Below are positions 47,401 to 59,400 of a stretch of DNA of 64,000 nucleotides, one piece after another. This stretch comes from Nereocystis luetkeana. Lineage: Eukaryota > Sar > Phaeophyceae > Laminariales > Laminariaceae. The notes below the pieces were generated by a model, which was given only the letters and a program-made list of their open reading frames with translations, did not search any database and had not been told where the DNA came from. The DNA lies in assembly GCA_031213475.1 (NCBI GenBank), contig JARUPZ010000002.1, positions 14,819,425-14,883,424 of the forward strand, written 5' to 3'. Position numbers and translations under genes: made by a program. The first letter of the stretch is position 1. Every line of letters begins with the position of its first letter.

Positions 47401-50400
47401 GGGCTCCGACCCACCCTAGGGTCAATGTCTTCACACCATGGCCGGTGTCACGTGGCGGGAGCTGACCAGGCGAATGATAAAAAAACATTTGGTCGCTGGT
47501 TTGCACAAAACGGAAGACAAAACTTCTCCATCCGTCTCGAATGGCAAAAAATAGACTTTTTTTCAGGTTTGGGAGGATACCGTAGGACGCCGCCGGCAAG
47601 CTCTCGCCCCCTAGACCATGGGTCCACCTGATATCTTCGAGGCCGTCATCTATATTCGTTGGCCTTGCCAGCTACCGAGCGGGTTGGCCGTGGGCTGAGT
47701 CTATGTCGAGATCGAGCGTCGATCGTCGCACGAGCTGGTTTCTATCACCGTGTTGACAATTTGCAACCAGAAAAAACAAATTGCGCCGCCTGCAGCCGTT
47801 GGGGGGAAAAAAAATAAAAAATCAAACTTTTTTCTCTTTTTTCCCCACAGCGGCGGTACGAGATTTTTTTCGGCTGTTTTTTTAAAGCCATATATTTGAA
47901 AAAAAACTTTTGAACTTCGCTGTACCATTGGCATAGGTCTTAGGGGTCTATTAATAGATTATCTACCTAGATGATCTACGTAGATCATGATATGTCCGAT
48001 CGGGGCAAAGGTGGGTTACCGTATGCAACGGCAGGGCAATCCGTCTGGAAATTTAAGGACCGTTCGGGTACTTTTTTCAATACTCAAACAGTCCTTACTT
48101 TTCCGGACAAGTGGTGTTACGGGGGGCCGTACCTAGTAAATACCTGGTAGGACCTAATATTGTTAGTAAAAATAGGTAAATATGGAGGTTTTTGTGCGTA
48201 CCATAGGTCCTATTTACTATGGCCTCCCGTAGTAGTGCGACATCGGAGCGGTGTCGACGGAGCATGCCCAACCCAAACCCAACGCAATCCAACCCGACCC
48301 GACCCATGCCAACCCAACCCAACGCAACAGGGCTATAGCATTGGATCTGCGTCGCTGGCGTGCTTCCTGCTGTTCGGGGCGTTCATGGACGAGTTCACAG
48401 AATTTTCCGGGAAGGAGTTCAAAACCGTGGACATCGCGGTGCCGGAGGTCCTGATCGGCGGCTTGTTAGGGGTGAGTTTATATTAAAACGAAAATCCTGT
48501 TTGTGTGTGTGTATGTGTTTGTTTTTTTTCTTCTCTTTTACGGCATTCGTGCGCTCGCGCGCTGGCGTGTCGTGGGAGTTATGTAAAGGTCGGCGTCGGC
48601 CCGGCGCCTTGCCCTCGTACATAGGCGAGCTGCTGTAGCACGAGGCAAGCTGAATTATTAACCCTTTGAGGACCGTAGTCCCGTTTGGGGGACGAACTAC
48701 TTGAAATTGGAGTGGTTTGTCCTCCAAGATGAGACTGCACTTCTGAAAGGGTTGAGTTACAGCCAGGGCTGTTCACGGGGTCGGGCCGAACCTCGCGGGT
48801 CGGATCGGGTCGGGTCGGGTCGGGTCAGGTAAGGGGGATCCAACCCGACCCGTGCGAGTGTGAAACCCTCCTGACCCTACCCGACCCGACCCTCCTGACC
48901 CCACCCGACCCGACCCGTGAGCTTGACCCGACCCGCGAGTAGAGTCACGACCCGTGAAGAGTCCTGCTCACGTAGATAACTCCTTTCGGGAGTGCGGAGG
49001 GAGGCGCATTCTCGAAAATCAGCGACGATTGGAGCTACAGCGGCATCAACATCGGCCACACGCCTTGTTTTAACCCATGTATTTTACCCCGTGCAGGAAA
49101 AGCTTCTATTTTACGCAACTCCCGAGTAGTTTTGTATCCAACATCTGGGTGGTGCAGCTATCAAGGGGGTTGTTGTATATCGGTGAAACGTGTTTCTCGC
49201 TCCCAAAAAAATGATTGAAAGGTGATTTCATGTATTTTGTACTTTACTGGGGACCACAGTAGATATAGGATCAATAAGTGTTATTAATAGTATAGTAAAA
49301 ACAGCGAAATATACGACGTATACGTGGTAGGTTTTTGTCTGTACCGTAGGTCCTATATAATATGCCCCCCCGTAATAGTACAGCAGTTCGTCCTCATCAT
49401 ATCCGTGGGTGCGGTAGCAAGAAAAGGGGCGGGACTGTGATATGGTTGGGCGATTGATTGATTGCGTTTGGCCCCACCGGTGAGGAACCGCCGAGAGTGC
49501 AGGAACGACGTCAGGAAGGGAGGGGCCAACATTGCCTTTGTTGCTTGGGGCGGGGGGGGGGGGGGGGGAGGAGGGAGGGGGGAGAGGGGAGGGCGGGCGG
49601 CCGTAACAAGTTTAACGAGTGTCCGTTTTGTTTTGCCGTTCATACGTACCGCGCGACTACAGTTGCTGTGTGGGTGTTGTGTCGTATCGTACCGTCGTGT
49701 CGTGTCGTGTCGTGTCCTGTCCTGTCCTGTCGTGCCCTCTGTTGGGGTCGTGTCGTTGTTTGGTTTCGTTCCATCCTGTGCCCCTGGTGTGTCTCGATCG
49801 CTGACCCCCCCCCCCCCCGCCCCCGCACCCGCGCCACACCGGCCAGGTTATGATGATCTTCTGGTTCACAGGGCTGGCAATCGCGGCGGTAGGGAAGACG
49901 GCGGGGGAGGTGGTGCGAGAGGTCAGGCGACAGTTCAAGGAGAACCCCGGGATCATGGAGTACAAGCAGAAGCCCGACTACCGCGCGTGCGTCAGCCTCG
50001 TTACTGAGGTGAGGGGGATGCTGCCCTCCAGGTGGGGGGGGGGGGGGGGGGGGGGGGGGGTCCAGGATGGGTCCGGCTGGGAATATTCGCCCTTGGGGTC
50101 TCCGCCGTACCCCCAGCAACCCCTGATTTTTGTTTTGTTTTTGTTTATCGGTGTACGACCACCAGTTCCCCCGCCCACCCCACCCCACCCCCACCTAGTG
50201 ATGGCCACCCGCGATGCGTACGCTCAACCCCGCCCCTGCCCCCGCCACCCCGATCGCATGCACTGATGGCCCTCCCCCTGAAGGGAGTATGATCCGCCGA
50301 ATTTTTCCGTGTAATATATGGATCACACGTAGTGAGCGCCCCAAGTGTTGGAGGTGTCTCTGTTGGGAGCAGGAACGGCGCTCCGTCTCGAAGGGGATGC

Positions 50401-53400
50401 GTCGTCATTGGTCAAATGACTTCGTGAGGCAAGCAGCAAATGAGTACGCCCCCCCCACCCCACCCCCCCCCACCCCGCGTATACATCCATCGTTCGTATA
50501 CTTTTACCACTCTGTCCGGAAATGTAAGGACTGTTTGCGTGTAAATATGGATACCCAAACGGTCCCTACATTGCCGGACAGGGTTGTACAAAGGCATGCT
50601 TTTGCCGTGTCAGTCAGCCGCGGTGTGGCTGCCGCGACCGTTCCGTGTCCGCGCCCTTGTGGCGGTTGAGCGAGTGTTGGTTTTGTGTGATTGCGCCAAA
50701 CGTATGTTGGTAAATCTACTTTTGTGTTGAAATTCTGACAATAGACCATATATACAGAGGTCGAGCTCAAGTGGGAGAAAGTTGGCGGTATTGGGTCGAT
50801 TGGCGGTTTTTCTTAATCTCCTATAGTTTTGATTCTGAACGAATAGATCGAGTCTAGATCGGGAAAAAAATAAGCACACCTGGTATATACTCTGTTGGCG
50901 ACGTATGTGGCCGACTTTTTTGGTGACGAGAGTCGAAAATATAAACGCTTGGGTTGCTGTTTTAGGCGAGTTTGATCGTGATTACGAGCTGAAGAAATGT
51001 ATTGATGTTGGAAAAAGGCTGTCTCTCTTCTTCACATATTTCTCCCTAACCCGAGAGCGCCTTTTTCAACATCGACCTACAGTACCAGGTATTTCTTCTG
51101 AGCTAAAGCTCGGAACCGTACCTGCCTAGTAGTACTCCAAACGCTTGACTTTCGACTATCATCACCAGTCGGCCACACACATATAAAAAGCCAATAGTTC
51201 ATGAGCCTGTGGTGAAGCAGCCTTGGTGAAGAAGTCGTCCGGCTCTTGTCCGGACTTCGTGCCGGTTGCTTGCCAGTTCCGCTGTCTTGGACCCCAACCC
51301 TTTTAGGACCGCAGTTCCGTTTTGGGCAAAAACTACTTGAAAATTGACTGGATTGTCCCAAAACGGGACTGCGGTCGTGGGAGGGCTAACTAACCTTGAG
51401 GTACTTCTCTCGGAATTCCTCCCATGCCTCCTCCCGCCTGTCGCCGCTGGTGGTGCTGATTGCATCCTCGCATTTTGAGCACGATGAGATGAGATGCTGG
51501 TTTTCGCATCACCATATGTAGGATTGCGCATCAGGCGCGAGGGGCTCTGTCGAACGCTTTTCCCGTTGGTGGGGAGGGAAAATGTGACCGTTGGAGCAGT
51601 CGACCCTGCCGTCTGCGGAAACAAAACCGCTTGGTGCTGAATATTAATCGCAGAGACGCATACGTAATCATGAGAGGTAGGCCAAGATCGATCGCGACAG
51701 CCGGGGGGAGGGTCGGCCGCGATAACGGGGCACTTGTACAATCCTACGTATGGTGATGCAAAAACCAGCATCTCTCGTCGTGCTCAAACACGAGGGTGTA
51801 CTCGGCACCAGCGGCGACGGGCGGGAGGAGGCCTGGGAGGAAGTCCAAGAGAAGTACCTCAAGGTTGCTTTGGGTCGGCCGCGCCGATGCAGAGGATGCC
51901 CCACCGCTGAAGTTCTTGGAACCTTTTGACGGTGTTGGCGAGGTCGCTTTTGTTGCTGTTGAATCCCCCCATGTTGATGCCCATTCGTACTCGAGGTCGT
52001 ACTCTCGCGCGTGGAACGACCGTGCACAGCAGCAGGTAAAAAGCAACATGTGGTCGAACTTGCGTTATCAGGCGCGAGGCGCTCGTGTAAACGCTTCCCA
52101 TCGCCCCGGTGGTTCAAGTGGTTAACCTCGAATTCCACTTGTGTTTTGAGTCCTGGGTTCGAGCCCCAGGTGGGTCGGACATTTGACTTTATTTTGCAAA
52201 AATAAAAATAAAAAAGGATTCAATTGTTGAGAGCGCCTTGCAGCGTGGGTAGGCACAATTCGATGCGAGTCGACGAGGGAAGAAAAGGCTGAAGTCTTCT
52301 CGCGATAAAAATGAAGGCACGTACCGTAGCGGGAAGCGGGTAGAAGAGCCTGCTATGTGACCCCGGATCTGAGTTACGAGTTGGAAGGAGAGAGAAAAGA
52401 TGATGTGCGAAGATAATAAATGGGATGAGCAAAAAAAAAAAAAAATGCGCGGGGGGAGGAAACTGGTGCAGCAGACCTCCTTGCTGCAGGAACGGTCGAT
52501 CTCGATGCGCTAAGAACAGCCTTGATTTGACGGCGTCCACGCACAGCCTAAAGTACCGCCTTGGTTGTTGATGTCTCGTACAGCGCGTCAGTTCATCGAG
52601 CTCGGTATAGAGTAGTCTTGTCAGTTATCCGCTCTCTGGCGCGGATGATTACGAGCAGCAGCCGAACTACAGCCAGCAATTCGAGCTGGATGCGCGGCTT
52701 CGAATGCGCATAGCGCAGCTTTGAAGTACTACAGCAGTGCGGCAGCAGCAGGAGCAGCAGTGCAGCACTTGTGTGGAGCTGATGTATTGTTGCTCGGAGC
52801 CCGAGGCTTACAATCCGCAGTTTGTGAATTTTTAAGATGCGCAACATAGACCCCTAACTACAGCAGTGCAGCAGTTGTTGTCGTAGGGTTGCTGATGTCG
52901 CGCAGCAGTCGCCCGGCGTTCGAGGCTTCCGATCCATAGTCCTTCGTGGATTTCGTACAGCAGTCCTTGAATCTTTTGACTACAGCTGTAGAGGCGGTTT
53001 GCGCCGGACGCTGTTTCCGTACGTACCTCGAGGTCGGTCAGCAGCAGTGCTAGCAGTGCTACAGCAGTAGTAATAATAGTAGGCGACTCGTTCTGCTGGG
53101 TGATCGAAACGTGGCGTCATCTTGAATCTATAGAGACAGCAGTAGCGTGTACCTGTACTGCTCTCCCTTACGTTGGTCGGTCGTTCCGAGGAAACAGCAG
53201 TCCCGGTCACGACCCTGGCCAGTGGTCCAGTCTGATGATCTCGTGACCCCGCTGCAGAAGAAGCTCGCTGCAGTAGTCTGGGCGTTTTCTCCCAGCCCCT
53301 GCCTGCAGAGTTTACTCGCAGAAGCATGGATTCGTGACGTGGGCGTGTCTTGTCCGCGGGTACAGTCGAAGCGCACTCGCAAAAAAGTCGAGGCTCTTTA

Positions 53401-56400
53401 ACCTGTTAGCGATGTTCACGGCCGACTATCAATAGTGACGAAAGTCGGTTTGTTAGCGCTTGTATTGCCGTTAGGCAAGCTTGTTTGCAAGCTTCAGCTC
53501 GGAAGAAATGTGTTACCGTTGAAAGAGGCGCTCTCGGGCAGCGAAGGAGCAAGAATAAGGGAGCCGAAAGACGATGGCGCACACCCGTCATCTGTCAGCT
53601 CTCTTTTTTTTACGTGTCCTCTGGCAGAATGTGTCTTTTTTTCAACCGCAGCATCTTTCTTCTAAGCTGAAGCTTGCAACCGGACTTGCCTATATACGTA
53701 GCAGCAATTCAAGCGCTCATCTTTCGACTGCCGTCACCAGTCGGCCACGTACATCGCCAGCATATTCGTATTGATATGTAACATAACTTTTCCCTTCGGA
53801 GGTGAAATTTAAGCCGCCAAACATACAGCCGGTAGTATACGCATCCATGGTGCGTGTATGCATATACGTAGCTAGACCACACGCAGCGAGCAATCCGAAG
53901 GAGGGCGACGCAAGGGATATGAGGGTGTGCAACCCCCCGTACGCAGTACTTCAGCAGTAGTAGTAGCAGAGTAGCAATACCGAACAGCAGGAGGAACAGC
54001 AGCAGCAGGAGAACGTAGTCGTCTTGTTGACGGGGACGTGTATCATATTTACGCACGAAGTCTTGGGATTTGTACGATCGTACGAGAATTTTCTGTAGCA
54101 ACAGTCAACCTGAAAGCTCTCGGAAAAAATAGCAGCGACAGCAGCATGCAGCCGCACTGTACGTATCGGCACAGCGGCGATCACGGGTAGATTTCACTCT
54201 GTAATACCTGGCGCAGAGCACTGCTGTATTTGCAGCAAACACAGCAGCATTAGTAGTGCAGTACCTGGGACGATGTGCGTACATACAAACCATTGTATGT
54301 CCGTAATGCATACCTGGTAGACCGTTTGGGTATCAGTATGAGCATTGATTGCATGTAATACCTCCGGACGGAGCGTTTTTTTTTTTTTTTTTCAATGAAA
54401 CTTGTTGGAAGAGTCACTTGATAGGCAATAATCGAGTGTATGATCTCCGAAACACGAACTACAGAAGTATTACGGGGGACCATAGTAAATAGGACCGAAT
54501 ATTGTTCGTAAAAATAGGTAAATATAGTAGGGGTTTTTGTCTGCACCGTAGGTCCTATTTACTATGATCCCCCGTAATAGCAGTCCAGAATCCGTAATGG
54601 ACGAGATGGCTCGAGAGCATCCGCCGATACGAGGGAGACTACACACTACCGCATAGCTACGAGGCCCGTGGACTATCAATCCTTTTAGAGCCGCAGCCTC
54701 GTTTTCGGGACAAACTACTTGACCTTTGAGTGGTTTGTCCCAAAAATGAGACTGCAGTTATCAAGGGGTTGATAGGCAGCTACTGCTGTAGAAGCCAGGT
54801 CAGGGAACACGCGTCCGTTAGGGCTGCGCGCCGCCCCTGTCGCAGCAGGACGAGGCACCATCTCTGGTGCACGTTTTTTACTCGTGTTGCGTACTACTGT
54901 ACATTTTTTTGGTTTCTGTTCTTGCAATTGACAGTTCTGTTTGGTGCGTTTGTTTTTACTACACGGCAGCAGAGCAGCAGCAGCGGCAGCACTAATTTCA
55001 TGGAAAAGTTCTATTTTCACACGTACAATATCCGTACGTATGCCTATGGCACAGTCGAGGTGCTCCCCTCGGCAATAATTGGGGTTGGCGGCGGCAAGAC
55101 GACGACTTCCGCGAAGCCCGGGAAGAAATGTCACCCGCAGCTCCGACCTCGTGCCGGTATTGTTCATAGTCGACTGTTGTGTGTGCTGATGATAGCCTGG
55201 AGGCAAAAAAGTTGTGCCTGGCTCTCTGCTTGTGGCTGTATTTTTGGAAAAACTTGAAAATACACGTCAGCTGTGATTTCACCCGATCGGTCGATGGTTG
55301 TGGACTCTGACAAAACAATGCGTTGCTCGCTTGCTGAGACGAAGAGTGCGGGCTCTTTCCTGTTCGTATGCATTCGCTTGAAATGCTTGCAGGCGATGTG
55401 CGGCTCTTTCTTTCCTGTGTCCGTTACTTGCTCGAGGCTCTTTCTTTCATGTGCCCGTTACTTGCTCGAAGTAAGGGCTTATCGTGCGTATCTCGTCGTA
55501 TTCACTGCCGGCTACTCGTAGTGGCGAGGGGCTACGTAGCGGGGAGGAAGTAACAAAGAAAGCTACTTACCGTGTAGTACCGTGCACTACTATAAGAAAG
55601 CAGACCGCCCGCGAAGAGACAGCGGAAATCTAGCGAAAAGGTCGGATAGTCCAGCGGAGGACTCAGCTAGCAGCGACCGTCCAGCGACTGCGAGTTCCTA
55701 TTTATTTCTACAGATGGGTAGCGACGCTGCTGCGGAGGATCAAAGCCAGGAATCAAACATCACTCTGTCCCCGAATATAAGGATATTTTGCATTCAATAT
55801 TCATATACAAACGGTACTTACATTTAGGGACATCGTGGTATTGGTTGTTGGGCACACAATGCGGTCTCCAGAGGGTAAACGGGATGGGACGTTGTTTTTC
55901 GGTCGATTTTGCGGCTCGGGAGGTGAGAGAAGACAGGTGGAGACGGCCGAAAGACTGGACCCGCGCAATTATCCCGACCCGCCCTTCCCATTCTCCTTTC
56001 CTGTCTGCGTTTGTTTGCGCACGCACGGTACAGCCATGATAAAACACGTATTCATAATATTCTGTGACCAAACTCCGAAGAGCTGTTGTGGTATTCACTC
56101 TTACCATGTGTGATGGGGGCTCACGCGAATCAGAGTAAATGAAGATCAAACGCATTGGATGTGATCGGGCTCGAACGAATCGGCTGTAGTCGGAGCTCTC
56201 ACAGAGATCGAACGTGTTCGGGGACTCACGCTGATCGGATGTGATCGGGACTCTTGCACAAATCGGTGTTATCCGAGGCTCTCATTGGATGCAATTGAGG
56301 CTCGCACGAATCGGACGTGTTCATAGTCAAAACTTACACGAATCGGATGTAATCGGGGGTCTCACTCGAATCGGATGTAGTCGAAAAGCTGACACTGAAT

Positions 56401-59400
56401 GGACGTAGTCGAAACTCACACCAATCGGATGTACTCCAGGCTTATCATGAAGCGGGCTCATTTCGGGCTCACACGAATCGGATGATGTTATTTATCGGAG
56501 CTCTCACGAATCGGATGTATTCAAAGCTCACACGAAGCGGATGTAATCGGGGCTCCCACGAATATGATAACTCGGGGCTCCCGCGAATCGGATGTAGTCA
56601 AAGGTAATCACGGATCAGGTGGATTCGGGGCTCACATGAATCAAATGTAATCGAGGCTCTCATGAACCGGGTGTAGTCAAAACTCCCAGGAGTCGGATGC
56701 AGTTCGGGCGCCCACGAACCCGATAAATTTGGGGCTCCCAAGAATCGGACGCACTCGAGGCCTATCACGAATCGGATGTAATCGGGGTTCTCACACGAAT
56801 CGGGTGTAGTAACTGGGGACCGCGCGCGAGCTATCTACATACTGGTACACATCTGGCTAGGTTAGACCCATCGCGGGAGTATACATGCTGCGCCGACCTC
56901 ATCTGTCCCAAGAAGCTGTTGGAGATAGTCGCCAGCTGCGAGGTTTCGCGGCGGCGCTTGGAATCGGGCGCCGATTGTTATCACGCCGCGAACCGCAAGA
57001 GAGGATAGCATGCACGGCATCGACTATATATTTTTACGCCTACGTATAATATACTAGCGAAGACGCCTCCGCTTGACTTGACTTTTTCTTTCAAATAATT
57101 TTTCGGCCCGATCTGCTGTCTGCAGGCCGCCTTGACGGAGATGAGGTTCCCCGGGGTGCTGTGCGTGGGGATGCCGGTCACGGTCGGGTTGGTTTTCCGA
57201 TGGATCGGAAGCATGACCGATCGACCTATGCTTGGGGCAGAGGTGAGTGAGGCCAGGCAATTGCCTGAACAGGCAGGCGGCGGAGGTGGGAGGGACGGGG
57301 GTAAGGGGGAGCGATCTTTTGGGATCTACATGCTACATGCCGCGTCCAAACTCGGATGGTGCTGCCCTTGCTACAGTTCGTTTCGGATGACACTGCTGTG
57401 GAAGGCCTTGCTGCGCTTTGCGGTTGGATGGAAATGTTGTTTATCGTTTTCGTTTCTCTGTATGGCATATTGTGCTCGTGTCATGTCTGTTTATTGCTGA
57501 AGCCGCCGGCCGACCTATCCGCCGCGTTTCAAACTATCTTCCTCATGCTGCTTCGTGTGCCCCCCCCGCCCCGCCCTGCCATTCCCTTTTCCTCTGATGG
57601 TCGTCTGCAGGTGCTGGCGGGCTACCTGATGTTCGCAACAGGTGAGATTGTATAGTATGTCAATCGATTACGTGGGTATAGATTACACAGGTAACCGCGC
57701 AACTATTTACAGCATCCCATACATCGCTCCCCCCCCCCGCCCTCCCCCCGCCCTAGCCGCCTCTTGCGGCAAGCACGTCCTCTGATTCCCTTGCGCACCC
57801 TTGACCCTGTTGACCCTTATGTTTGGCCCCGTCAGTGTCCGGCATCATGATGGCGCTCTTCTTGGACAACGTGGGGGGCGCTTGGGACAACGCCAAAAAA
57901 TACGTGGAGGTGAGGACTTGAACGTTTGAAACGGGCGCACCCCTTGCCGCCATGCTGTTGACGGGGTGTTGTCGTGCTGACGGGGTGATGTGGTGTTGAC
58001 GGCGTAGTTTCGGGGTAATGCGATGTTGACGGGGTATTATGGTGCCAACGGGATAATGTGGTGTTGATGGGTTGGCTTGTTGACGGGGCTACGTGGTGTT
58101 GACGGGGCAATATCGTGTTGACGTTTTTTTCGACGTTGACGGGTAATGCCGTGTTGACGGGGTAAGGGCGTGTTGACCGGGCAACATCTCGTATTGTTCG
58201 TCGTACTTGCATTCAAGAGTATTCATTGCACAAGTAAGGGCGTGTCGCAGTCGTTGTGTTGGGTTATTTTTTTTGTTTTGACCAGTTTTGGTTGAACTCA
58301 CGACTTACGTGATTGTAAGATGCACGTTGTCCAAGAAATATTTCAAGATTTCCGTTCGGATAATGGTGTTCCCTATAATACCTAGAGTACAGTGAGTGTA
58401 CCAAGGTTACAGTGCTCACCAAGTAGGGAATTGTCATCGATATGAAGACATGTGCGACAAGCTGGTAGCCCCGTTGGTGAGGGGCGTGCTCTTTCAGCGC
58501 TCTGGACATGTCGCTTTGCCAGCGTTTTCGGGCATAAATGGCGTGTTCGGCGTGGGATCAGAAGGGTGAAGATGCACGAAGAGTTGAGGGTGGGAAGGGG
58601 AGGTGGGGGAGATGGGAAGTGAGGGGGGGATCGGGGGGGGGGGGGGGGGTTATTATTATCATGTATGGCCGTAGTCGTATGACCATAGACCCTCGCATCC
58701 CTACAATACTGGGACGGAGCACGTCGGGTTTTCACCGACCAGCGAGGGGGGGTTAAAGTAAAAGGGAGTACAATATATCTTGGCACGCGAGAAGAGAACG
58801 CTATAAAACACTACGTAGTACATGGGCTTGCGTTGTGTTGCTGACCGACTGATCTCTTGGACGAGGTGAAAGCAAGCAAGCTCCACACGACACGCCTCTT
58901 GCATCGGTAGAATCGAAAACCGAAAACGCTTCGCGGTCTGGAAAACGAACCGTAAACACTTGTAGAACGCAAGCGGAGTGCTCTGTCACCCTTTACCCTT
59001 CACACGCCGGGCCGAAGGTCGGAGCGATTACTGCTAATAGTGCGGCCATATGGCAGTGCGACGGTTTCTCACGGGAGAGTGAACGGAGAAACAGTCGCCC
59101 AGCTTGCTCCAGAAAACCTGTACCTGGTACCTCTGTGTTGGTACGCCTTGTATTCCTTTCGTCCGCGCTGGCATTATACCTTTGTTTCGGACGTCTTGCA
59201 CACATTTCGTCCACGCTGCCACTACCCGTCGCCCCTCTCGTCGACGTTTCCCTTATCACGTCACGTATTCCCCCCCACTAGCCCTACCCTCTCCATCCAC
59301 ACCCCGCGCGCGTGCCTTTCTCAGTTGGGCAACTTCGGTGGAAAGGGCAGCGATGCTCACAAGGCGGCGATAACGGGAGACACAGTCGGCGACCCTTTCA

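Noticed and set aside
2098..52170. Possible genuine tRNA genes at the GGGTTCGAGCCCC and GGGTTCAAGTCTC boxes
   Set aside because: The same heads recur with identical non-tRNA bodies and A tails, so they are SINEs.
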